From: Psettodes erumei
Taxonomy: Eukaryota > Chordata > Actinopteri > Pleuronectiformes > Psettodidae
Reading direction: 5' to 3'
NCBI GenBank assembly: GCA_016785225.1
Contig: JAFBJZ010000918.1
Coordinates: 124,001-188,000, forward strand
Length of the DNA stretch: 64,000 nt
The position numbers were made by a program, and so were the translations under genes. The notes beneath the pieces are model-generated. The model was not told the DNA's origin and did no database searches. It saw only the letters and a program-made list of their open reading frames with translations. Shown here in pieces: positions 43,165-53,665 of this stretch (position 1 is the first letter of the stretch; every line of letters begins with the position of its first letter).

Positions 43165-44177
43165 AAGGTTCTTGCTCTAATATCAGTGCGGATCAAAAGC
43201 CTTTCATTAAGGTTTTCTACACTCCTTCCAGCATTGTTTGGCTCCTAGGATAACAACAAAGTGCTTTCCCCCTACTCCAGGGCCAGGTTAGCCGAGAAGA
43301 AAAGAACGGTTATTCCTGGGCTAAGTTCACATCAAACACAAGGGGCTCCAAGTGAGAGAAGATGAAAGCGCCAGACCTGACCCGGAAGATTAGACCAACA
43401 CCGCTGCCAGCTCTGCGGCACCCAGGGGCCATTCTCACTCCGGGATCCTACCCCTCCTCTTCATACAGCACAATGGACTCGAGCGCAGAACAAGTCTGGA
43501 AGAAGAAGGGAGGAAAAATATGAGGAGAGGAGGAGTACGACGGAGGGAGAGGCGAGAAACAAAGATACAAAAGAACCGAGCGAGGCGGACAAAGAAGAGG
43601 GGGGTGGATGGATGAGCAGACAAGAAGAAGAATGTAATAAAATTTCAAGAGTGTAAAACTGCAGACTATCCCAACCTACTTCTCTCGCCTCTGCTGCCGC
43701 CTCCTCTGACAGATAGCGGCGAGGCTAGAAATAATGCCGATTATCATAATTGCTTAAAGTGTGTGTGAATATTCATGATTTCTCCAGCCTTATTATAGCA
43801 ACAAATCCACACCACAATGAATGTAAATGCACTGTGATTCTTTTACATAGCGCGATGCCCCCAATCCTTCTCCCACTTTGTGCGCGTTTGTGCGTGCGTG
43901 CGTGGAGACTGCAGCTGCGGGTGTCAAGGTTGAGAGCTATCTCTAACTGGCCCTCGTCGGCCCGGCCGAGGGGGGGGGTTGTGGTGTGAAAGACAGGGGG
44001 GAAGATGGAGGGAAGGAAGGGGCACGAGACGACGAAGGGAGGAAGACGACGAAGGGAGGAAGACGCATCAGCAGCGGTGTGAAAAAAAAAAAAGAGTGAG
44101 GGAGGTAAAGAAGCTGACGGAAAGCAGCAGCTTGAGAGAGCGGCTGGAAAGGAAGGAGGCGGTCAACTGTGCTCACG

Positions 44178-44180
<3 letters not shown>
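43165..44180. other. Candidate regulatory sequence and purine-rich tracts
   Basis: 43690-43850 is complex and AT-rich (GCCGATTATCATAATTGC, GTGAATATTCATGATTTC), candidate enhancer-like. Purine-rich tracts at 43490-43635 and 43985-44115 include a 17-bp unit GACGACGAAGGGAGGAA repeated at 44028-44061. No gene. Confidence 0.35.

Positions 44181-44219
<39 letters not shown>
44181..44219 (+). repeat. (CA)n microsatellite
   Basis: About 19 uninterrupted CA units. Confidence 0.95.
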
Positions 44220-44221
<2 letters not shown>

Positions 44222-44418
44222 TAAGCACTTTCCCATCCCGGCTTGAAGTTTTCAGAAAGGGGAGGGGGAGAGAGACGGAGAGACAGCGAGGAGGAAGAGG
44301 AATTGAATGAAAGACAACCTAAGTACGAGATGTTGAGGTGACGGAACAGGGGTGCGAAGGAGAGCGGCCGGGGCGCACGAGGCACATAGTGTCATAAAAT
44401 CGAGCTCCAACCCCCACC

Positions 44419-44426
<8 letters not shown>

Positions 44427-44479
<53 letters not shown>
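44427..44479 (+). repeat. (CA)n microsatellite
   Basis: About 26 uninterrupted CA units. It gives the poly-Thr-His and poly-Cys-Val frames on the two strands. Confidence 0.95.
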
Positions 44480-44483
<4 letters not shown>

Positions 44484-45400
44484 GCAGAGAGGGCCCCCTC
44501 CTGCTCCTGTGCCCATGTATCTGAGGTGCCAGATGGCACAGGACAAACCCTCCTGAGGGGAAACAGCGTGGTGACCCCCTCCCTCTCTCACCCATACTTT
44601 CTCACACATTGAAGACACATGCAAACAGCAGGGGGGGGGTATCAGCGAAGCCCATCAAAGCGCACACACACACACATCAGCTACGCACTGACTAACTCCC
44701 GAGATGCAGCGATATCAAGGCATGCCTTGACATATTCCGAGGCGAAGAATTCGAATAGCCCTTCAGAAATTTTGGCTAGCCCGTGGGCCCGCTGCACCGC
44801 CCCGCGGACAGCGCCCTGCATCAAACGTTAGCCGCCGTCACTTTGTCTGCCATCCATGCCCCGCTCCCCCGAAGATGCTATCTCACCTCCGCCTGCATGG
44901 TGCGCGCTGACCCGCCCCCCGGACCTCTGCCGCCATGCAGCGACAGGACCCGCGGATCCCGTCCAAGAACTTTCCCAGGGGGTCGGGGGGGGGGCTGTTC
45001 AGAGACAGAGGGAGAGAGAAAGATGAGATAGGAACTTCAGGAATGAATGTGGGTGGAATTAGAAGCGCTGGAGCGTGATGTTGATCCTGGTAGTGTCCAT
45101 ATTAATCAACGCACCTCTGTGTCACACAGCCGATGGCGGCGAAACTGTTGCTACAGTTTGCCACAGCGCAACATATGATAAAAGCATAACCTGATTTATA
45201 AAAACGGGATATTTCAATAGTTCCAGCCATGATTTCTTTCACTAATGATAAGACATCTGAGACGATTGGTCAGGCAGCTGGGGAGGGTGTAAACCAACCT
45301 GCAGTTTAGCCAGTTTGAGCTAATCTGCTTTATTTGGTGCTACTCAAATATTCACACTACATTCAAATGTACATCATTTCCAACTCTGTTGTCCAAGTTC
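44480..45400. other. Unique sequence, no gene recognised
   Basis: CpG-rich to about 45000, then more AT-rich. ACGATTGGTCAGG near 45262 is an NF-Y-type CCAAT box. No coding frame or RNA. Confidence 0.45.
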
Positions 45401-45949
45401 CATTCAGTCTCCTCCACAGCCTCCCTCACGTGACAACACTGTTAATATACTGGGAAATGTACAGTAACTGGCTGGCAGCAATTAGCAAGCGAGTCTCTGT
45501 AGTACAGTCGCAGCGCGCCTGCTGAAAGGCTTCCTGACAAGCGCTGAAAGGGCAAACAATCTCTTTCCCGTCCCTAATATGCAAGTTTAAAATGCTCGCA
45601 GAGACTTGAAAAATGAGACGATTTTTCATCCTGACAATTCAAATTCACCCTCTTACGAGATGTAGCTGGCTTAGGTTCGGTGTCGTGAAATCGTCTTGAA
45701 ATTACAAGGACACGTGGAAATTAGCTTCCACGAGAAAAGTTTGCAGGGTTTCTGTGTACTTTAACGCGCTTAACATATCTTGGGGTGGTGTCTGCACAGG
45801 AACAACACGGTTCGCGCTTGATAAAATATTTTCTCCGTGCTAGCTTTCCTTGCTGCACCTCCTCAGCCTGAAAGAAAACGACCAAATGGTGCTTTAAAAA
45901 TAATAAAATAAGGAAACCTTTGGAGATTTTAAAAGTAGAAAACCAAACA
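45401..45949. promoter_or_regulatory. Candidate non-coding regulatory block
   Basis: 45410-45660 is complex, with CACGTGACAACACTGTTAATATAC, CAGCAATTAGCAAGCGAG and CCTAATATGCAAGTTTAAAATGC. It looks conserved-element-like. No coding frame. Confidence 0.3.
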
Positions 45950-46320
45950 TCTCGACACAGCGGAAGTTGTTACGCTTCACCGAGTTGGTAATGAGACTCC
46001 TGTATGCTCCATGTAAGCTAGCAAAAAAAATAAAATCTGTCCAGTTTAGCTGCGACAGTCTGCCCTGCCACGGAGCTCAGGAAATACACGAGCCTATCGA
46101 AAGTGTTGCGCGGTTTAAAAGTATCACCTGCTCCGGCGTTCTGTTTTGGCTCGGTCCGCTTCGGTGCTCGGTACCATTTGCCTCACGACTCACGGGGCAC
46201 GAGCGAGAGGGGGGGAAAAAAACGAGTCGCAAGCTAGCGCAGATGGAGCAGGCTAGCGAGCTAGCGCAACGACGCGCGCGCACAAATGCGGGCGCACGCA
46301 CGCGGTTAGAATTCAACAAC
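45950..46320 (-). promoter_or_regulatory. CpG-rich promoter-like patch at the edge of the CpG-rich domain
   Basis: The patch has an ETS-type GCGGAAGTTG (45960-45969), many CpGs and repeated GCTAGC/GCGC text of a kind I associate with teleost 5' regions. Just beyond it CpG falls away. On the minus strand it contains an ATG with G at +4 and a downstream CAG|GTGATA donor. A 133-codon plus frame (45967-46368) covers the same DNA but is unrecognised. Confidence 0.3.
46128..46177 (-). other. Possible minus-strand first coding exon (5' part)
   Basis: Reading the minus strand, ATG at 46177-46175 opens a frame of 16 codons plus 2 nt (MVPSTEADRAKTERRS...) ending in AGCAG|GTGATAC at 46128/46127, a fair donor. 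The product is charged and matches nothing I know. If real, the gene would run leftward with the CpG-rich domain as its first intron. It may be chance. Confidence 0.18.
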
Positions 46321-47600
46321 TGTCCGAAAATGCCGGTCCCACGCCAAACTCTTGACGTTGTTGACTAAATGTCCAAAACTTCATGTGCAAACGGTTTCAT
46401 TTTGGTCACGTTAATATTGTGAATACTACCAGCTTAGGAAGGTCTGTCTTACGCTACGTAACTCCCGCCTGCTTTAATGAAGTTACATACAAACGCAGGT
46501 GTCTCTATACATGAGAAACTGCCAAGTTAACGTACAGTTACGAAATAATACTTTACCATGCCGAAGTCAAAGGCTGAAGAAAGTGTGGCACCTTGTCAGT
46601 TGTAGTTAGACTCATGGGACAGTTAACATGGTGGAGGATATTAAGATGTCACGTCCTCCTCTCTCCCTGGTAACAAAAAGTGGAAACATGCAGAAAACAT
46701 CAGTGTTACCTGGAAATAATGCAAAATGTACCAACAGAAATGCCAGAAATATTTTTTTAAAAAGAGACTGGAATAAAGTACCATTCAAATTACTGTAATG
46801 TGATTTGCAGGCAAAACATATTTACTTTCACTTGCCATTGAATTTTAACCACAATGCTTTGCAGATACATAGCAACATGCTGTAGGGTTAGACAGTAAGG
46901 ATTTGGGCATTACACATAATTTGAAAAACAAAGCTGTCATTACTGTATGGCAGGTGCATTTTACATCAGCAAACAGCTTTTTCTTATCTAATTCTTCAAA
47001 CTATGGCATTACATCTTAAATGCTTCTTTATGTTACTTTTCAGATGGTTTGGTGTCATGATTATGTGTTCAGCACAGCTCTCTTGTTTTCCCCATTTTAT
47101 TTTAGCAAAGCATATCAACTGTAGCCTGGTTTACTGAGGGCGGCAGGTTAGGTAAACAGAATTATACAAATACCTCCCACTGGAGGACGAGACTTTCTGT
47201 TTTGTGCTTATACTTTGAGAATTTTAATTTGAATAGATGATTACAGCCAAATCTAACACCCCCCCCCCCACCACCACCACCACCATTTTTGGGCAGTAGT
47301 TCATAATTTTAATAAAATGTGACGCTTTAATGTCTTCAGAACCACTCAGTGATATTTGGCCACAGTAACGTCCAAAATACCTCTGTCTTTCCATGGCTAA
47401 AGAGTGACCTATTTGATTTCATCTCACTTGTCTCTCTGCGGCTTGGAAGGAACGACTGCACTGGGAGGACAAGCCAAGCCATCCCAACGGGCTCCACCAC
47501 TTATCACCAGCCTTCTGAGATTCCACCAAGATTCACCCCCTTATGAATAATCTCACCCACAGGCACAATGGAGCATTGGGAAGGGAGGGAGGGGGGGTAG
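46321..47600. other. AT-rich, CpG-poor unique sequence, no gene seen
   Basis: CpG density drops sharply here. A C run followed by CCACCACCACCACC lies at 47262-47284. No coding frame, RNA gene or recognisable repeat. Confidence 0.5.
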
Positions 47601-48170
47601 AAAAGCGACAGATTATTTAGAAAGACACAGGGAGGGTTGGGGATAGTTTGAGGGGGAAATGAGAAAGAAAAAGAGAGAGGGGAAGGGGGAGACCGGTGAG
47701 AGTGAGAGCAATGCGGGCTGGGGAAAATAAAGGGAGAGGGACAGAAGAGGGTGGGGAGGGGATGATGGGTAGAGAGAAAGTGAGGGGAGAGGAAGTCTTT
47801 TGATGTGTTTCCCTCGCCAGAGCGGGCATCAGGGCGGATGGTGGATCTGAAGCTGGCCCCGCTGCTTGAAGGGACTGACTGGTTTATTAAACGCTCCTAC
47901 CGCCCTCATGCCTCCGAGCATGATGGGATTAATGCTGGCATAACCCTTTACTTAATTCATTACAGGGGGACGCTGGCTAATTTGATTTGATATTATTTTA
48001 ATAAAGTTCTGTGATGATTTGGAAGATTGTTTCAGGCTATCAGAAATAATTTTCCAGTTATTACCGCCGTTCAGGCAAGTCCTTTGATAGCAGCAGTCAG
48101 TCTTGGTGTGCGCAGAATACATTAGCCGTAAGTGCAAGTACTTTAGCTACAAAGCTACTGAAGAAATACT
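47601..48170. promoter_or_regulatory. Purine-rich tract then candidate regulatory block
   Basis: Polypurine sequence (47580-47795) precedes complex sequence at 47820-48030 with GGTTTATTAAACGCTCC, GATGGGATTAATGCTGG, CTTTACTTAATTCATTAC and GGCTAATTTGATTTGATATTA. The homeodomain-core density suggests an enhancer. Confidence 0.35.
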
Positions 48171-50560
48171 AATAATGAGACCACTCTGAATTGCTGAGTG
48201 TTGCGAAATGATGCTCAGATTTGCTGTGGGCAGGCAGCATGTAAGACAAACATGACAGAAGAAGAAAGGGGGAAGGAGAACAGAGAAAAAAGACGGCACA
48301 GAGGAGAGATATTTTGTATGCATTGAGCTTACACATGTCACCATTGTTAAATCTCCTAGGGATACATGGTTGCCTTTCAGAGGAGCACCAGCGCTTTGTG
48401 TTATTCATGTGGTTATTGAAGAGTCTACTGCTGGCGTGGGTGTCTCTGAACAAAAAGATGGACCATTTTCTTTTTTTCCATGGCTGTGGATTTTGTTTGT
48501 CAGTGCGCAAATGATCAGATGTAGAACATGTAAACTGCCTTGATACGGTGTCATCCTTTGAAAATTTGAAACAGTTTTGTGGACTTTTTAATGGTGTTTT
48601 GTGGCATCTTTCTGATACTTTATTTGGAATGTATTTTGTTTAGTTTGTACAGTAGTTGGTTTTTTTGTATAATTAGGTTCTGAACCCATCTCAGGAATAT
48701 ATTGGCCCCTCTGTGTTAGAGTAATCCTGTTTTCCACCGAGCCTTTTGTCCACCTCATGTCATGAGCCGCTGCCAGTTGCATATAATCCCACCACTGTCT
48801 CTTCACCTATTTACATATTCCTCAAGATAATTGGAGACACTGTAGATGTCTCACACTATTTCCTTAAGCCTGCGTCCAGACCCTGCAAGTTTTAGAAGTG
48901 AAGGGAAAGAAGTGAAGGGTCGGGGGTTCGGGAAGGGGGTTCGAACTGTACGGTAGTGACAATGTTTTTGTTTTGCTTTTTCCGTAAACCCCAAATGACA
49001 CACATTTCCCTCTGAAAAGATAAGCCCCTCAGTCAAAGGCCGCGGGAGATGTCTGGGACCCTGTGAAAGAAGTGGGGGAATTACCTACCAGGGGTCTGGC
49101 ATGGGGGGGCGGGAGTGGAGAAAGAGGTGGTGGTGGTGGGGGTTAGCCTTATTCATTAGTCCGTCTGGGGTCCAAGGCGGGGTCACACAATGTGACGGTT
49201 GTTCTCCAGACCCCCAGACCCCAGCAGACACTTTTAATGGCCACCGTTTCCTCTCCAGACAGAGAGAAAGAGAGGGAGGGGGTGGGTGGAGGTGAAGAAG
49301 AGAAGGATGAAGAGAGGCGTAAAAGAGAAACACTGCAGAAAGAGAGTAAGGAAAACTGAGGTCGAGAGAGGGAAAATGAAGGGGAGGGGGGCTAGGAGGA
49401 CAAGCATTCAGAGGGTAAGATGCATTTTTGGGTCAGTGAGGTTCTCACTCGGAGCACGTTAGTACCTGCCGTGGGAGTGAAACGGCGGAGAGCATTCCAT
49501 CTCTGGATGCCTCCTCCTCTGTTTTTCCACTAGCTCAAAGGTTCACAGGTCACAATTAAGAACAATTATTGGGTCAGAGTTCATGGTTTTCGTTGGTAAG
49601 TGGAATCACACAAATGTGGAGTTTCACGGACCAAAACAAATTTGAAAGTGGATGGTTTCCACTTTGAATAAATACTTCAGCAGCACCTTACATCGGCAGC
49701 TATGAAGTCCAATTAAAACTTCTGTGTAATGATGAGAACAACACCTGCAAAGCAAAAGGGATGACGTGAAACTTTCCCATAACTTATGGAAATGGCATGC
49801 AAATTATATGTATATCACACAGAATTTTTGTTCCATGTGTGCGTTTTAGCCAAGGCATTTGATAATGTCAAAATGTCAGAGGTTCCGGTAATAGCTAGCT
49901 TTCTTTAAGTTCATTATATCCGCTGAGATACGCTGCTCCAGGTTCAGTAGTATGGCCCCGGGCAGAAATCAATGTCCTCAAAAAGGTTTTTTGATACCAC
50001 AGCAAGTAATCAAGGTTATAGAAAAGGGCACGCATTAACACAATTTCTCTGAAATATGCAGAGTTCATGTGCATATGTTCCAAGATTAAATCAAAAACTC
50101 AAATGTCAAGTGTAAATGCATGCAGATCCAAGCAAATAGGGCAGGGCTGCTGATACTGATACTGTGACCGCAAGGCTCACTGAGGGATATGAATTCTAGT
50201 TGATGATCAGTAAATGCAAATCAAAAATTGGCTAATACTTAATATTTAGACTCTCCCAAGAATCTCTGGCTGTATCACTCGATATCAAATATGTTATATA
50301 AAACAATTTTGATTTAGAAAGATCACCTGATTTAATTTTAGCCCCAAACTATAGACAGACTCTAAACCAATACATATTCATCAAAATGAACACATGCTGA
50401 ACAAAGCATAATGGATAATGGCAAATGATTTTTATCTAATGGACAGGTTTTTTTCTACCATTTACAAAAGGGTTTAAGATGGAATTAAAAGATATAACAT
50501 TAACTACCTAGGTATCCTTTCCTACATCCATCTCTAGAGGTTCCCTCTTAGTCCCTGGTG
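48171..50560. other. AT-rich unique sequence, no gene seen
   Basis: Purine-rich patches at 48894-48950 and 49255-49395 (GA-rich with GGTGG repeats at 49118-49142). The remainder is AT-rich complex DNA. Frames are short and unrecognised on both strands. Confidence 0.45.
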
Positions 50561-51300
50561 TGAAAGGTAGTAATTTGTCACTTTACGCCGGCTCCAATTA
50601 GATTAATTGCATTAGACAGGCTAGTTTAGTGAAACCCCCTCCTCTGGAGCCGAGAGACATGGGTTTTCTGCCTCCTTTTCTTCTCAGCCTTCGCTGTTTC
50701 TATATGCTGTTTCTATCCCCACAGGGTTTAGTCATGATCATGAAAGATTTTGTGATCTATTCCTATGTCGTAAATAAAGGCAGCAAGGAAAATATTTTGA
50801 GAAAATACAGTCATTTACAGTTATTTCTGGATAAAAATGTTTTATGTAAGTGTAATTAGATATCTTGATCTTGGACATTAATTATTTCCCTAGAACAATA
50901 AGTTTTTTTTTATTATTATTGATCAAACCCGGAATTAAACACCACAAACAGATACCTGACTTCTCAACCTACATGTCTCAACCATGCCTAAAACACACAA
51001 ATGCAAAACTGTTCCCCCATAAAATCCTCCTTGTCTGCACCTTCCTCTTAAAAGTCTGGTGGCCAAAACACATGTTGGTGCTGCCAAAGCCTTAGTTAGC
51101 GCCGTTCGCCCCTTGACTAGAGCAAGAAGATTAGGGGTCATGTCAGCTCCAGATTATTGGAGGATTTTACATTTATAAACCTGTGCTGGCTCTAATTTAA
51201 CTGCACCTTCAGGGACCTTAAAGCGCGGCTGGAATGAGAGAAACAGATGTGGGGCCCTGTTAATGGGGAAATAGCAGCGCTGGGATAGCCCTGCAGTCAC
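50561..51300. promoter_or_regulatory. Candidate regulatory block in AT-rich DNA
   Basis: CGGCTCCAATTAGATTAATTGCATTAGACAGG (50588-50619) is a dense TAAT cluster. CCCCACAGG at 50719-50727 resembles an acceptor, but no exon follows. 51060-51300 is complex. No gene recognised. Confidence 0.3.
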
Positions 51301-52850
51301 TTGACAAGAGCCCAAAAAAAGCCATGGACACAAAGACAAGGCCAGACAGGCTCATTCATGCTCCCGTCTTTCCCCTTTTCTCTCTTGTTCCTGTTCAGAT
51401 TCTCTTCCTTTCCTCTCCACCGCTCCGCTGCTGTTTCTCCCCTAATCTCCTCTTTCCTCTCTTGCCGCGCCATCTCCCCTGCTCTTTCTCCTCCGTCTCC
51501 TCTTCTCAGGTGGAGCTTTGCGAGACAGGACGCAGTTGCATGCCATGCACTGCTCAGTGGGTTCCCTGCCAAGCGCTCAGGGTCCAGGGATACTCGCCTG
51601 GCACCGGCACACTGGCCGGGGCCCAGGCCTCTGTAGCTTGTGCTCTGGTCAGCTGGCAGAGCAGTTGGAAGTTAAACACCTTGGACTGTGGAATCAAAGG
51701 CACAGCAGTGATTTGACTTGTACAGTCTTTGCAGAATATGATGTCACCAACTCGGAGGGGAAAGGGTAGAGGGATGAAATGAAAGACGTTATGGGGAGTG
51801 AGATATTATATGTAGGTTTCTTAATAAGAGACGATTTTAGCCACTGCATAGTTAGATCAATGCAGGGCATTTAACAGTGACCAGAAACAACGTGCGAGCC
51901 GAGTTAAGGAACAGTCTTTCTTTGAGGTGTGTTTGGTTGTGGTTAGCTCTCTAGTTGGCTGTGTAACTGATAGTGCTTTTGTGTGCGAGTGCTTACCTAA
52001 CACTGAACATTTCTGTGAATACTGATCTCTCATTTTCTCCACTTCTTAAACTCTGTCCCTCTGCATCTCTGTCCGTCTGCCTCCTTTGGGGTTTCAGCCT
52101 GAAGTGGGTCAGAGTTTAAAGGGATCTGCTTCCCATTTGAGGGCCCTCAGCCATCACCATGCCCTAATGACAGAGGTTACCGGATTCCTCTGTTTTTCTC
52201 AGTCTGAGAAATCTCACCCTGGAAGGACCAGCTACCACAGACAGGGCTGCACAATGGCAGATTGCTGGATTACAGAGATACATCCATTCAAAGTAACAAG
52301 CAGTAGCCTGTATGTTGTGGTATGCAATGAGAATGAGCCTAAAAAACAGAATCACTCGGGCCTTACAAGTAAAGCTGCCAAATGAGACACTGATAACAAC
52401 GAGGAAGACCAGTTTAAGGCAGAGTCTGAGACCTCTGTCCAAAACTTCATACTAAAAGGAACAGTCTGCTGTGACAAAATCTATACTTGGGTCTAAAAGC
52501 AAAGGAACAGAGCATTTTTCTGTTGGCATCTTTGTCACAGTAAGTATTCCGGATAAACTCCCCAGTGAAACAATCCTTTAACCTACTCAGAATGGCAGTG
52601 GACCTTGTAAATACATTTTAAGAAATCCTTCCAGTCAAGCAGAAGAAACTGCATTGTGTAAAATGTTTTAAATTCACTTTTGCTTATATTTCAGTGTGTG
52701 TCAGTGGGACCATCAGGCTGAGTGAGTGTCATATTATGTGTGACTGACTGTACAAATTTGATAATCATAAGCTGTCCCTTTAGATCGACTTACTCATAAT
52801 GCTCCTGGCAAGTCGTCTCTACCCAGTGCTGTGAAAGTGAATCATCCTCA
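51301..52850. other. Unique sequence with pyrimidine tract, no gene recognised
   Basis: A pyrimidine-rich stretch (51360-51508) ends in CTTCTCAG and is followed by an open 71-codon stretch to TGA at 51715. It resembles a terminal exon but encodes nothing recognisable. A 10-bp inverted repeat CTGTGACAAA/TTTGTCACAG lies at 52469-52478 and 52531-52540. Confidence 0.35.
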
Positions 52851-53160
52851 TCCACATAACATTACTGCCATAATTTGCCCCATCACATGGACGCACATAT
52901 GCAGGGACTTACACCCAGCCTTGTCATAAAGTGGCTCGGTGTAAGGGGGGCAAAGCGGTGCCTTATCAGTGGCCAATCAGTGCTTCTGGTCCATATGGCA
53001 CAGATCGGGAGGCATCACATGCTCGCCGGCTTCCCAGTCCTACTGCCAGACAGGCCTGTTAATTGGGCGACAAGATCAGAGGCAATATTATAAGCCAATT
53101 AAAGCGATCGGGACAGATTGCCAAGTGATGAGCTCCACTGCGTAATTGAGAGTGTGAAGT
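52851..53160. promoter_or_regulatory. Candidate non-coding regulatory block
   Basis: This is the most enhancer-like block of the right half: complex, with an exact NF-Y site GGCCAATCA (52971-52979), GGCCTGTTAATTGGGCG, GGCAATATTATAAGCCAATTAAAGCG and CACTGCGTAATTGAG. The 72-codon frame at 52875 has no domain. Confidence 0.4.
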
Positions 53161-53566
53161 GCTGTCTCTCTCTCTCTCTCGATCTCTCTCTCTCCCTCCT
53201 TCTCTCCCAGGGTCCATCTGAATAAGTGATGAGACTGCCGAGGACTGAAACTAGTTAGCGCATTAGTGATGCCGGTTAAGGCCCCTTCATCATTACTCTT
53301 AGAGCAGGGCGCTGTGGATTTGGGTTGGAGGATTCGCTGCACCACCTCACTTTCGCCGTGACTGTAGCGAGTGGGCCCATGGCGCTGATGTACCAACATC
53401 AGAGCAGATGGCGGACATTATTCGGTGAAACTAAAGCTCTCTCTAGACCCATCCATTCAAGTTTGAGAGATTTGTTGTTCCATAAATCTCTGTTTGTTTG
53501 ATTCCTGCCAGTCCCCTGTGATTTGAGATCGGTTGTGTCATTAGTTTGTTTTGGGTTGATTGTGTT
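53161..53566. other. CT microsatellite and unique sequence, no gene seen
   Basis: (CT)n at 53164-53180 and 53183-53194, followed by complex sequence (CTAGTTAGCGCATTAGTGATGCC near 53250). No coding frame recognised. Confidence 0.45.
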
Positions 53567-53665
53567 TCTCTCTCTCTCTCTCTCTCCCTCTTTCGCTCTC
53601 TCACTTTGTGTGTGTGTGTGTGTGTGGGTGGGGGTAGGCGTTGAGAGAGAGAGAGAGAGAGAGAG
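53567..53665. repeat. Compound microsatellite (TC)n-(TG)n-(GA)n
   Basis: TC units at 53567-53586, TG units at 53606-53626 and GA units at 53643-53665. The TC and GA arms are mutually complementary, so a single strand can fold into a hairpin with the TG tract in the loop. Confidence 0.85.

Noticed and set aside
46561..46608. ATG frame MPKSKAEESVAPCQL on the plus strand
   Set aside because: Only 15 codons to a stop with no convincing donor. The similarity of the first residues to a known nuclear protein start is too short to mean anything.
48920..48960. GGGGGTTCGAACTG as a tRNA T-arm
   Set aside because: No matching A-box or cloverleaf could be drawn.
51509..51717. Terminal-exon-like segment after a long pyrimidine tract
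   Set aside because: The open stretch encodes no recognisable sequence, and the tract is a composition feature. Kept only as a note in the regional entry.
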